From: Saprospiraceae bacterium | GTDB taxonomy: Bacteria; Bacteroidota; Bacteroidia; Bacteroidales; JAIPBB01 | Length of the DNA stretch: 64,000 nucleotides | NCBI GenBank assembly: GCA_021739805.1 | Contig: JAIPBB010000001.1 | Span: 1-64,000, forward strand | Direction: 5' to 3' | In this document: positions 1 through 7,411 of the stretch, one piece after another | How positions within the stretch are numbered: position 1 is the stretch's first letter | How the letters are laid out: each line of letters opens with the position of its first letter | The notes under the pieces: model-generated | The model's input: only the letters and a program-made list of their open reading frames with translations | What the model was told of the DNA's origin: nothing | The model's database searches: none | Made by a program: the position numbers and the translations under genes

Positions 1-200
1 GCATCTATCTCCAAAGCGAAATATTTGTATTCTTTAGGTTTTGAATCTTTGCTTTGATAATCTTCAATCCCGGGAAGAATTTCTTTATGGTAAAAACCAG
101 GTTTATAATTTTTGAAACTTGCCTTTTCTTTATTTGGTGTTTGTGCTAAAATTAAAAATGGCAATACGATTATCAGAATTGAAATTAGTGTTTTTTTCAT
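1..200 (-). CDS. secreted protein of unknown function, N-terminal part only
   Basis: A reading frame starts with ATG at 200 and runs off the left edge of the window, so only about 66 codons are visible. It opens with a clear signal peptide: a short lysine start, a hydrophobic run (LISILIIVLPFLILAQ) and an AQ ending at about residue 20, typical of exported Bacteroidota proteins. The following part (KASFKNYKPGFYHKEILPG) is hydrophilic and shows no motif I recognise. It lies in the same direction as the phosphorylase gene upstream, with about 250 bases between them, so it probably has its own promoter. No function is assigned. Confidence 0.7.
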   Translation of the reverse strand, partial: MKKTLISILIIVLPFLILAQTPNKEKASFKNYKPGFYHKEILPGIEDYQSKDSKPKEYKYFALEID

Positions 201-409
201 GTGTTTAAATTTTGTTATTTGACTGATTGTGTTAATTATAAGTTTATTGTGTACCCCAACTTTATCTGTATTTATCATGGAATACCCAAAGTTTTATCAT
301 TACATTTGGTGTACTTTTATACATGGGCATTTCATTATTTTATTTTTTAATTTAAACCTACTTATTTAAAACAGAAATTAAGAAATTGTTAAATATGCCT
401 GCCTTCCAA

Positions 410-461
410 ATTTCTAATTTCTAATTTCTCTATAATTTCCTAATTTCTCTATAATTTCTTT
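410..461. repeat. short tandem run of AATTTCT/TATAATTTC phrases
   Basis: The sequence alternates AATTTCTAATTTCT and CTATAATTTC phrases. It overlaps the last codons and the TAG stop of the phosphorylase gene, so the array appears to have grown out of the gene's 3' end. It belongs to the class of low-complexity runs seen in many spacers of this window. Confidence 0.6.
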
Positions 462-1195
462 ATTATTTCTTTTAAAAGACTTATTACATTTCCAACATTT
501 TCTTTAAATATTGATAAAACAGCTTCACCCGTAACAGCTTCTTCATCTTCTTTCCAGCAATCGTAGTCAGTGCTAAGAGCAATTGCAGCATAAGGAATTT
601 CCAGTTCATTTGCCAGAATTACCTCCGGTGATGTTGACATATTGATTATATCAGCTCCCCACGACCGAAACATATAAGATTCAGCACGAGTTGAAAATCG
701 TGGACCTTCAATAGTAATTACTGTTCCTTTTGGATGATAATTTAATTTTAAATCTTCAGCAGTTTGTATAAAACAATTTCTAAGATTTTCATTAAAAGGA
801 TCAGCCATTGGAGTATGCCCGAGTTTTCCCGGCTCAAAGCTTTCAAAAAATGTTAGTTTTCGATGTTTGGTAAAATCAATAAATTGGTCAGGAAAAATTA
901 AGTGTCCTCTGTTTATTTCTTCTTTGAGACTTCCGCAGGCAGTTGTGGCAATAATTTCAGAACATCCCCATTTTTTTAAAGCCATAATATTCGCCCTGTT
1001 GTTTACTTGTGTTGGGGGAATTGTATGTTGCCGACCGTGGCGGGAAATAATCGCAATCTCTTTATCAAATATTTTACCTGTAAGTAAAGTTGAACTCGGT
1101 TTCCCAAATTCTGTTTCTACATCAATTTCCTTAACATCTTGAAAAATATTTAGTTTTTCCAAACCTGAGCCGCCGATTATTCCTATTTTCTTCAT
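449..1195 (-). CDS. mtnP: S-methyl-5'-thioadenosine phosphorylase
   Basis: This enzyme splits methylthioadenosine with phosphate into adenine and methylthioribose-1-phosphate, recycling the by-product of polyamine and related synthesis in the cytoplasm. The 248-residue protein has the full purine-phosphorylase class 2 pattern: GGSGL at 8-12, RHGRQHTIPP at 52-61, VNNRAN at 64-69, EGPRFSTRAE at 163-172 and NMS at 185-187. STDYDCW at 208-214 carries the two aspartates that in the human enzyme recognise adenine. This argues for true MTA phosphorylase rather than a guanosine/inosine enzyme. Length is normal. It is transcribed divergently from the DUF2027/Smr gene through a 58-base gap that holds both -7 boxes. 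Specificity is inferred from the motif; family membership is secure. Confidence 0.92.
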   Translation of the reverse strand: MKKIGIIGGSGLEKLNIFQDVKEIDVETEFGKPSSTLLTGKIFDKEIAIISRHGRQHTIPPTQVNNRANIMALKKWGCSEIIATTACGSLKEEINRGHLIFPDQFIDFTKHRKLTFFESFEPGKLGHTPMADPFNENLRNCFIQTAEDLKLNYHPKGTVITIEGPRFSTRAESYMFRSWGADIINMSTSPEVILANELEIPYAAIALSTDYDCWKEDEEAVTGEAVLSIFKENVGNVISLLKEIIKKL

Positions 1196-1220
1196 CCAAA
1201 TTATCTTTTAATATTATCCT

Positions 1221-1239
1221 CAAAATTATAGTAATTTTG
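1221..1239. promoter_or_regulatory. palindromic divergent promoter core
   Basis: CAAAATTATAGTAATTTTG reads as TAATTTTG on both strands, with the arms separated by only TAG. Each arm is a perfect Bacteroidota -7 box (TAnnTTTG): the right arm (1232-1239) points at the Smr gene, the left arm (1221-1228) at mtnP. No convincing -33 TTG sits at the usual distance for either, so the -7 boxes carry the call. Confidence 0.6.
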
Positions 1240-1253
1240 CAAAAAAACACAAT

Positions 1254-2312
1254 ATGAATCTTAAAGTTGGTGATAAAGTTAAATTCCTTGATGAAGAAGG
1301 TGGTGGAATTGTTAGTAAAATAATAAGTAGTAGTTTGGTTAATGTTACAACTGAAGATGGCTTTGAAATACCTACAATAACTAGCAAGCTTATAAAAATC
1401 GAAAAGCAGGATGCTACAGAGAGTGAAAATATGTTTATTCCTGATTTTGACATAAAAATACAAAACTCTAATTCCAAGGAAAATTTGCCGGTTGAAACTA
1501 CATTTTCGCTACCAAATTACTCATCCTTAGAGCCAAAACCAAAAGGAATATACTTATGCTTTGTTCCACATAACCAAAATTTGTTGATTTCAGGGGATAT
1601 GGATATTTATCTTGTCAACTTCAGCAAATTCGATATTTTATTTAATCTTCATCTAAAAACAAATAATAATTATTCCGGCTTTGACTATGGCTCAGTAGCT
1701 CCACACTCAAAATATTTAATTCAAACCATTGAAAGAGAAGATTTGGAAAACTGGTTATCAGGAAATATTCAGCTTTTGTTTCACCATGAAAACACCAAGA
1801 AATTATTGCACCCATCCGAAACCGATTTCAAATTTAAAATCACCAGGTTTATTAAAGAAGAAAATTATAGAGCCGTTTCTTTTATGGGCGAAAAATCAAT
1901 AGTCGTTTCTATTTGTGAAATTTCAGAGCTTGAAAAAGATACTGAAATTGTAGAAAAAGCTGAAGATAACTTTAAAATCGGAAAATCCAGAATTGTCACA
2001 AATAATACTTTCATCGACAAACATAAAGTTGATGAAAACTCTGCTGAAATCGACCTTCATATTGGTGAAATAGTAGAAAACTTTTCACATTTAAGTAAAA
2101 TTGAAATTTTAACAATCCAACTTGATTATTTTGAAAAATGCCTTGAAAGTGCTTTACAAAACAACATAAAGCAATTAGTTGTTATTCATGGAGTTGGACA
2201 AGGAATACTTAAATCAGAAATTAGAAAAGCCTTTGAGAAATACGATATTGAATATTTTGATGCAGCTATTGCAAAATATGGAGTTGGAGCTACGGAGGGG
2301 AGGGTGAAGTAG
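1254..2312 (+). CDS. DUF2027 domain protein with C-terminal Smr domain
   Basis: The 352-residue protein begins with a small SH3-like KOW-type stretch (VGDKVKFLDEEGGG) typical of DUF2027, a family restricted to Bacteroidota. It continues through a beta-rich middle and ends in a Smr domain at about 265-352. The Smr hallmark HGVGQG is at 312-317, and the domain opens with EIDLHI. Smr domains are nucleic-acid nickases or binding modules in MutS2 and stalled-ribosome rescue factors; here the domain is not attached to MutS2. There is no signal peptide, so it should act in the cytoplasm. The TAATTTTG -7 box ends 14 bases before the ATG, leaving a very short leader. The exact role is unknown. Confidence 0.85.
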   Translation: MNLKVGDKVKFLDEEGGGIVSKIISSSLVNVTTEDGFEIPTITSKLIKIEKQDATESENMFIPDFDIKIQNSNSKENLPVETTFSLPNYSSLEPKPKGIYLCFVPHNQNLLISGDMDIYLVNFSKFDILFNLHLKTNNNYSGFDYGSVAPHSKYLIQTIEREDLENWLSGNIQLLFHHENTKKLLHPSETDFKFKITRFIKEENYRAVSFMGEKSIVVSICEISELEKDTEIVEKAEDNFKIGKSRIVTNNTFIDKHKVDENSAEIDLHIGEIVENFSHLSKIEILTIQLDYFEKCLESALQNNIKQLVVIHGVGQGILKSEIRKAFEKYDIEYFDAAIAKYGVGATEGRVK

Positions 2313-2324
2313 GCGGTATTCAAG

Positions 2325-2413
2325 TTTCAGGTTTCACACTTCGACTTCTCTCAGTGCAAGGGTTTCAGGTTTCACACTTCGACTTCGCTCAGTGCAAGGG
2401 TTTCAGGTTTCAA
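2325..2413. repeat. 38-bp tandem repeat, two copies plus a fragment
   Basis: Unit 1 (2325-2362) and unit 2 (2363-2400) differ at one base. Each joins TTTCAGGTTTCACAC to CTTCGACTTC(T/G)CTCAG. A third start (TTTCAGGTTTCA) follows at 2401. The TTTCAGGTTTCA phrase returns at 12500. The whole 2313-2643 spacer holds only this, more TTTCAGG phrases to about 2450, and the element at 2501. Confidence 0.8.
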
Positions 2414-2500
2414 GTTTGCCGTTTCAGGTTTAAAGTTTCAGGTTGTCATCTATACGGCCTTTGTTTCGGTCGAAAGAAAAAAGTAAAAAGTAAGTTCAAG

Positions 2501-2536
2501 GCGTCATTGCGAGGGAGGAACGACTGAAGCAATCTC
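2501..2536. repeat. dispersed GTCATTGCGAGG-type element
   Basis: GCGTCATTGCGAG is followed by GGAACGACTGAAGCAATCTC. From memory this matches a short intergenic repeat (GTCATTGCGAGGAGCGAAGCGACGAAGCAATC style) seen in many unrelated bacterial phyla. It has no gene content. The match is recalled, not searched. Confidence 0.5.
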
Positions 2537-2643
2537 TTGTGTTTGGATTAAGTAGAGAGTTAGGAGTAGTCAGTAGGCAATTTTAATAACTTTTAATTAT
2601 TATATTCACTAAAAGTTATACTATTTAGTGATTGTGGTCATCT

Positions 2644-3198
2644 TTATATCAATTCATCAATAAGTTTTAATGTTAAATCGTAAACTGCTTTCAGATGTTG
2701 TAGATTATTTACGTTTCTATGAATATTGAGACTTAAAGTAAATACTCCATTTTTTTCTTGTTTTCCACCAATAAAGGTTAAGTTCTGTTTTAGTATTAAG
2801 TCTGTAATAGTTTTGTTATTAATTATGGACTTAATTTTATAATTATCAATTGTTTTTGATATGTAATTTTTATTAAAGTCGCCATTAATTGATTTTATCG
2901 AATTTCTACTAAACTTATTAATTATTTTTTCGATAAAATCACTTTTTGATATTTCGAACCAGGTTAAGTTTCTGTTCTGTCTAAATTCACAACTAACAAA
3001 AAGAGGTTTTGTATCTGATTCAGAAAAAGAAATCACAATTTTTTTGTATTCGGATTTTAATTCCAGCCTATTTAGGTCTCTTGAAACAGTCGTTATTATT
3101 TTAAATTCTGCATTTACTTTTTCGGCAAACATTTTCCAAAATTCAGATTTTTCTAGAACATCCCAAATACCTAAATTTCTAAATTTTATTTCCGTCAT
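2644..3198 (-). CDS. hypothetical protein, 184 residues
   Basis: The frame is intact, starts at ATG and has codon use like its neighbours. The protein has no signal peptide and no membrane segment. It is mixed and lysine-rich, with an N-terminal segment (GIWDVLEKSEFWKMFAEKVN) that looks helical and a hydrophobic C-terminal helix. I recognise no domain. It follows the TonB-C-like gene on the same strand with a 71-base gap whose sequence resembles the junctions between accessory cassettes in Bacteroidota, so it is probably a laterally moved single gene. A cytoplasmic location is inferred from the lack of export signals. Confidence 0.6.
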   Translation of the reverse strand: MTEIKFRNLGIWDVLEKSEFWKMFAEKVNAEFKIITTVSRDLNRLELKSEYKKIVISFSESDTKPLFVSCEFRQNRNLTWFEISKSDFIEKIINKFSRNSIKSINGDFNKNYISKTIDNYKIKSIINNKTITDLILKQNLTFIGGKQEKNGVFTLSLNIHRNVNNLQHLKAVYDLTLKLIDELI

Positions 3199-3269
3199 TT
3201 TGTTTCGTTGTACTTTTATTCAAATTGCTATAATCGTTCCTTGGCTCGTTTTTCTTTCGTTCGTGTTTA

Positions 3270-4109
3270 TTATCTGTATGTAACTTTGTCAAGTTTTCCG
3301 CTCATTGCGGTAAATGATAATACCTGATAACAGTCAACCAGCTTTCCATTGACTGTTGCAGGTTTCCAATTTTGTGGCATTTTATTTACGATAGCTAAAA
3401 CTTGATTAGCATATGTCGCTAAGTCACCTTTACCTTGAGTTACAATTACAAAATTCCCTGCTTTTCCATCACAAGTCACCATAAAAGCAATAGCAACTCT
3501 GAATATCATTTGAGTTGCTTTTTCATCTGTCAATGGATTAGCTACAAAGTATTTTTTCAATTCATCAAGTCCACCTGTGTAATTCGGGTTTGTTTTCGGT
3601 TTGGGCATTTCTCCAAGTTTTTCTTTTATTAAAAAATCATCTACTGAATAAATTGTCTGAGAACAGGGAGTAACTTTTAAAATGCTGTCAATTGGAAATA
3701 CTATGACTTTAGGAAGGTCATCAATTGTCTTGAATGTAAATCCTATAATTGCCTTTGGTTGCTCAAATTGAGTTGATAGGAAATAAATTGTAGCTGTTTC
3801 TTTCTTTTGCTCAAATGTCAATACTACCAATGTCAAACCACTTTGTTTTTTATAGTCAAACTTCATATCCCCTATATGCAATCTGTCTCCATCAAGTGGT
3901 TTTAAACTGTTAAGGTAAGCCCCAATTGCTTTTTCATCTGAACCTACTTTTAAAGGGTTATTAATTTCAAAACCATAGGTCTTGTCAGTTGATACTTCGG
4001 TAAGTTTCATATATCTTTTGTCCTTGTCAAGATATTCTTGGCTTAAAACAGTCGTTGAGAAAATTGTAACCAAAAAGGTCAAAGCGAAAATATTTTTTAA
4101 TGTAATCAT
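3270..4109 (-). CDS. secreted protein with degenerate TonB C-terminal-like domain
   Basis: Residues 1-23 form a signal peptide (IFALTFLVTIFSTTVLSQ). The last ~95 residues follow the layout of the TonB C-terminal domain common in Bacteroidota periplasmic proteins: GGLDELKKYFVANP, then FMVTCDGKAGNFVIV, then MPQNWKPATVNGKLVDCY. The usual proline-rich linker and the N-terminal membrane anchor of a true TonB are missing, because the protein starts with a cleavable signal. It is therefore more likely a periplasmic or surface protein that borrowed the fold than an energy transducer. The middle region (30-180) is unrecognised. It sits in an all-minus trio of accessory genes. Confidence 0.6.
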   Translation of the reverse strand: MITLKNIFALTFLVTIFSTTVLSQEYLDKDKRYMKLTEVSTDKTYGFEINNPLKVGSDEKAIGAYLNSLKPLDGDRLHIGDMKFDYKKQSGLTLVVLTFEQKKETATIYFLSTQFEQPKAIIGFTFKTIDDLPKVIVFPIDSILKVTPCSQTIYSVDDFLIKEKLGEMPKPKTNPNYTGGLDELKKYFVANPLTDEKATQMIFRVAIAFMVTCDGKAGNFVIVTQGKGDLATYANQVLAIVNKMPQNWKPATVNGKLVDCYQVLSFTAMSGKLDKVTYR

Positions 4110-4284
4110 ATCATTTATTTCTATTTGTTAATGTCATCTTAAAATGAGCCATAACATTTGATGGTATGGTGTTTTGTGGGATTACAGAGCGATTTCCTAT
4201 CAATTTACACTAGCTTTTTTACAAGCTACAAACCTTTGCAAACCGCTGAAACCCAAATGCACTATACTATGTATTGGACAATTG

Positions 4285-5157
4285 TTAATTATTTTCTCCT
4301 GATTCAAAAACTTGTAATGTTTTCCCTGATTTCATTTTCCATTCAGTTAATCCATTTGCACTACGTCCCATAATTATCATTGCTGCCGATGAAGAACTAC
4401 TAAACAAATAATCACGTTTAAGTATCAATTTGTCTTGTTCATTAACAATCACACCCTCTGAAATCAATGTTTCACGCAGTTTCTGCATTGTTTTAGGGTA
4501 AGAATTTGTCACTGGGTCAGCTACCTGAGAGTTTTCAAAAACTACAAATCCCTCATTAGTTGTTTTACCAATTCCATTAGCTCCTCTAACAGTTGAAATG
4601 TAAAATAAATCTTCTTCCTTATCAGGCTGCACTTTGGTGTTAACCTGTCTAATTTGTTCAAATGCATTGTATCCTAATGTACTTACCAAAGTCAAAATAT
4701 TGGCTAAGAACTCTTCCATTTCAGCTTTATCAGATTCCGAAATACTCGATTGCGTTGGTTTCTGTGTATTAATCAGTTCGTATCTGTTTGCTGACGAAGC
4801 AATTTCATGAAGTCTATTTTCAAGGTATTTTATATGAGCTTTATTCAAATTATCATCTTTGCTAATAAAGACAATCGACTCATTCCAAAAGTCTTTTTCT
4901 TTTACGTGCTGTGTCAGTCTTTTAAAAATATCCTCTGCTTCTCCTATGTACAATTGTCCCTTTTCAGATAAATCAGCACTTTTATTCAACAACATATAGA
5001 CTCCGGTTGTCTGTATTTCAGGTCTATCCGTGCAGATTTTAATCGAATTACGAGGAAGTTTGTAAGCTTTACCAGTCCAATTAGATAATTCACAAGTCAG
5101 TCTACCATTTGTATCTCCATCAATCAAGAATAATTTTATCGTTTTTCCAAATTTCAT
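4285..5157 (-). CDS. GIY-YIG nuclease-fold protein with C-terminal DUF4357
   Basis: The GIY-YIG motif is present as GVY at 52-54 and YIG at 70-72, followed by R80, H84 and the metal-binding glutamate in YLENRL (E113). This is a complete catalytic set for this endonuclease fold. The C-terminal ~55 residues (DYLFSSSSSAAMIIMGRSANG...W) match DUF4357, a module often fused to GIY-YIG or restriction-linked proteins. There is no signal peptide. Proteins of this layout are found singly in accessory regions and are suspected to act on DNA in defence or mobile-element contexts; that is family-level inference. The upstream 326 bases hold the hairpin at 5314 and the operator array that belongs to the next gene. 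Confidence 0.8.
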   Translation of the reverse strand: MKFGKTIKLFLIDGDTNGRLTCELSNWTGKAYKLPRNSIKICTDRPEIQTTGVYMLLNKSADLSEKGQLYIGEAEDIFKRLTQHVKEKDFWNESIVFISKDDNLNKAHIKYLENRLHEIASSANRYELINTQKPTQSSISESDKAEMEEFLANILTLVSTLGYNAFEQIRQVNTKVQPDKEEDLFYISTVRGANGIGKTTNEGFVVFENSQVADPVTNSYPKTMQKLRETLISEGVIVNEQDKLILKRDYLFSSSSSAAMIIMGRSANGLTEWKMKSGKTLQVFESGENN

Positions 5158-5313
5158 ATCATTATTGTAGTGTCTATTTTAATACCGTCAACGGCAGTTC
5201 TTCTAAAAACCCCCGCTAAATTTTAAATTTTGAATAAAATTAAAACTATTTAAGACAAATAAAAATAATTCGCAATTATATTTTGAAAATTATTAATTTC
5301 TTAGAAAACATTC

Positions 5314-5345
5314 AACCCTTCCAGAGTTAAAACTCTGGAAGGGTT
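5314..5345. terminator. perfect hairpin, dispersed palindrome copy 1
   Basis: A 15-base stem (AACCCTTCCAGAGTT and its complement) encloses a 2-base loop. It lies upstream of both flanking genes, so it does not obviously end a transcript. Nearly the same palindrome occurs at 57320, which suggests a mobile or recurrent hairpin element. Confidence 0.6.
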
Positions 5346-5386
5346 TTGTAAGTAATTATTCGGGGAAAATAAAAAAACTAACCAAT

Positions 5387-5450
5387 TTACTCAGTACATT
5401 GAGTAATTTTACTCAGCATATTGAGTAAATTGTTGCAAGCTTTGAGTAAA
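5387..5450. promoter_or_regulatory. TTACTCA/TGAGTAA operator array
   Basis: Two complete inverted sites, TTACTCA-6-TGAGTAA (5387-5406) and TTTACTCA-6-TGAGTAAA (5408-5429), are followed by a third half-site TGAGTAAA at 5443-5450. The TGAGTAA halves are spaced 22 and 21 bases, about two helical turns, so a protein could bind the same face repeatedly. The last half-site falls between the -33 and -7 boxes of the ATPase promoter. This suggests repression, possibly by the gene's own product. Confidence 0.65.
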
Positions 5451-5463
5451 ATGATTATATTTG
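5433..5463 (+). promoter_or_regulatory. promoter of the DUF4143 ATPase gene
   Basis: TATATTTG at 5456-5463 is a perfect TAnnTTTG box. TTG at 5433-5435 stands 20 bases upstream, within the usual -33/-7 spacing. The gene's ATG follows 20 bases after the -7 box. Confidence 0.6.
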
Positions 5464-5483
5464 CTTCATAAAATGTCAATATT

Positions 5484-6671
5484 ATGTATCAAAGAAACCA
5501 ATTACTTATTCTTAAACAGAGAATAAAAGAGCCAAGAAAATTCATCCAGGTACTCTTGGGTCCACGCCAAACAGGGAAAACCACGATAGTAAGACAATTA
5601 GTTCAAGAGATAAAAACACCCTACCATTTTGCATTAGCTGATGAAGCTAATGAATCAAGCATAGGTTGGATTGATCAACAATGGGAAACAGCAAGAATAT
5701 TGTTGAAAACCTCAGGTTCTAATGAAATTCTCCTGATTATCGACGAGATACAAAAAATTAAAGATTGGAGTAATGCCGTTAAATATCATTGGGACAAAGA
5801 CACATTGGAGAAATTAAACATTAAAGTTATTTTACTTGGTTCTGCGAAAATTATAATTCAAAAAGGATTAAGCGAATCTCTTACCGGTAGGTTTGAAGTT
5901 ATTCCGGTTTTACATTGGTCATATAACGAAATGCAACAAGCATTTGGCTTTTCCTTCGAGCAATATGTTTGGTTTGGAGCATATCCCGGAGCAGCTTTTT
6001 TAATTAATGATGAAAATCGTTGGAAAGATTATATTAGAAATTCAATAATAGAGACAACTATTTCTAAAGATATTTTAATGATTACCCGAATTGATAAACC
6101 TGCATTACTAAAACGACTATTTGAATTATCATGCAATTATTCAGGTCAAATTTTATCTTTCACAAAAATGTTAGGGCAATTGGATGATGCTGGAAATTCA
6201 ACCACTTTATCACATTACCTTAATCTTTTAGATACAGTTGGATTAGTTTCAGGATTAGAAAAGTATTCTATTGAAAGCTTTCGACAGAAGGCATCCAGCC
6301 CTAAATTACAAGTTCAAAATCCATGTTTGATTTCTGCATTATCACCAAGACAATTTAAAGAAAGCTTTGAAAACAGTGCTATATGGGGAAGGCATGTTGA
6401 GTCGGCAGTTGGAGCATACTTATCGAATGTTTCTAAACAATCAGATATAAAATTGTTTTACTGGCGACACAGAAATTATGAGGTGGATTTCGTAATACAG
6501 AAAGATGATAAAATTATTGGAATTGAAGTTAAAAGTGGAAAATTACATAAACCATATGGTATTGACGAGTTTAAAAAAGTTTTTAATCCTTATAAAATTA
6601 TTCTGGTAGGAAAATCTGGGATACCAATTGAAAGTTTTTTAAAAATGGATTTAAATGTGTTGTTTGAATAA
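5484..6671 (+). CDS. AAA-family ATPase with DUF4143 domain
   Basis: The 395-residue protein has a Walker A GPRQTGKT at 26-33, a Walker B LLIIDEI with D87/E88, and a sensor-like GSAK near 130. The C-terminal part carries the DUF4143 pattern with a PD-(D/E)XK-like signature (EVDFVI ... GIEVKSG). Proteins of this family are very common, mostly orphan, single genes in Bacteroidota and archaea; their substrate is not known and they are often grouped with mobile or toxin-like genes. There is no signal peptide. The gene stands alone between two non-coding stretches and is preceded by a multi-site operator, so its expression is probably tightly controlled. Confidence 0.85.
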   Translation: MYQRNQLLILKQRIKEPRKFIQVLLGPRQTGKTTIVRQLVQEIKTPYHFALADEANESSIGWIDQQWETARILLKTSGSNEILLIIDEIQKIKDWSNAVKYHWDKDTLEKLNIKVILLGSAKIIIQKGLSESLTGRFEVIPVLHWSYNEMQQAFGFSFEQYVWFGAYPGAAFLINDENRWKDYIRNSIIETTISKDILMITRIDKPALLKRLFELSCNYSGQILSFTKMLGQLDDAGNSTTLSHYLNLLDTVGLVSGLEKYSIESFRQKASSPKLQVQNPCLISALSPRQFKESFENSAIWGRHVESAVGAYLSNVSKQSDIKLFYWRHRNYEVDFVIQKDDKIIGIEVKSGKLHKPYGIDEFKKVFNPYKIILVGKSGIPIESFLKMDLNVLFE

Positions 6672-6852
6672 AAATAAAACTTGAAAAGACAAGAGTAAAA
6701 AGTCGGAAGTCGGAAGACCGAAGTCAGAAGTAAAAAGGCAAATTGAGAGCATGAGAAACGAGAAACGAGAAACAAGAAACGAAATTAACACCTGCATACC
6801 TTTGGCAAGTTTAACAATTGAACCATATAGCAATTTAACAATGTAATTTACT
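6672..6852. repeat. simple-sequence spacer before rnpB
   Basis: The spacer is built from GTCGGAAGTCGGAAG/GAAGTCAGAAG phrases (about 6698-6735), then GAGAAACGAGAAAC phrases (about 6750-6780), then AACAATT/AGCAATTTAACAATG phrases. The same three vocabularies occur at 37.2, 42.5, 54.4 and 56.3 kb. No open reading frame here looks real. Confidence 0.7.
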
Positions 6853-6860
6853 TATCTTTG
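6853..6860 (+). promoter_or_regulatory. -7 box of rnpB
   Basis: TATCTTTG fits TAnnTTTG and ends 4 bases before the start of the RNase P RNA P1 helix. I could not find a good -33 TTG. Confidence 0.5.
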
Positions 6861-6864
6861 CAGC

Positions 6865-7234
6865 GAAAACAAATCCGTTCTATCGTCTGGTTTTGAGCAA
6901 TCACAATCGGAAGGAAAGTCGGGGCAACACAGAGCAACATACTTCCTAACGGGAAGGTTCCTTCAAAAGAGGAAACAGCTAGTGCCGCAGAAAATAACCG
7001 TCCGCCAGCTGGCGGTCAAGGGTGAAAATGTGAGGTAAAAGCTCACATTCCATGGTGGTGACATCATGGAAGGGTAAACCTTATGTGTTGAAAGGCTACA
7101 TATACCGGGGCAAAATGGCTGCTCGCCAAATCCCGGGGGGTGAGTCGTTAGAACATGCCAGCAATGTCATGTCCAGAGAAATGATAGAAAACCTCTTCGG
7201 AGGTTACAGAATCCCGCTTATAGGATTTGTTTTC
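6865..7234 (+). ncRNA. rnpB: RNase P RNA
   Basis: This is the catalytic RNA that trims tRNA 5' leaders. The ends are set by a 12-base P1 helix: GAAAACAAATCC at 6865-6876 pairs perfectly with GGATTTGTTTTC at 7223-7234, and a T-run follows as terminator. Bacterial type A landmarks are present in order: GGAAAGTC (6913-6920) and ACAGAG just after it, the GCAGAAAATAACCG segment near 6986, GAGGTAAAAGCTCAC near 7031, GTTAGAACATGCCAGC near 7149, and ACAGAATCCCGCTTATAG at 7206-7223. A small reading frame at 7052-7294 lies inside this RNA and is not a gene. Size (370 nt) is usual for Bacteroidota. Confidence 0.95.
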
Positions 7235-7411
7235 TTTTTTTTAATTTTCACTTATTATTTCTTATCAAAAAAAATCTCTTTAACTCACTTCTAATCTGAC
7301 TATTTAATATAAAGTTTTTAAAAACTATTTGTTGATAATTATTAAATAAGCTCAGAAATGAAAACATCTTATTATTTACTTTTAGAAGTTAATTTCAAAT
7401 TATATTCTAAT

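Noticed and set aside
1131..1477. Two minus-strand frames opposite the Smr gene start
   Set aside because: They are shadows of the Smr and mtnP genes and lack sensible starts or domains.
3270..4109. True TonB energy transducer
   Set aside because: It has a cleavable signal peptide, no membrane anchor and no proline-rich linker; only the C-terminal fold is TonB-like.
7052..7294. 80-codon frame on the plus strand
   Set aside because: It lies inside the RNase P RNA, whose conserved segments and P1 helix account for the sequence.
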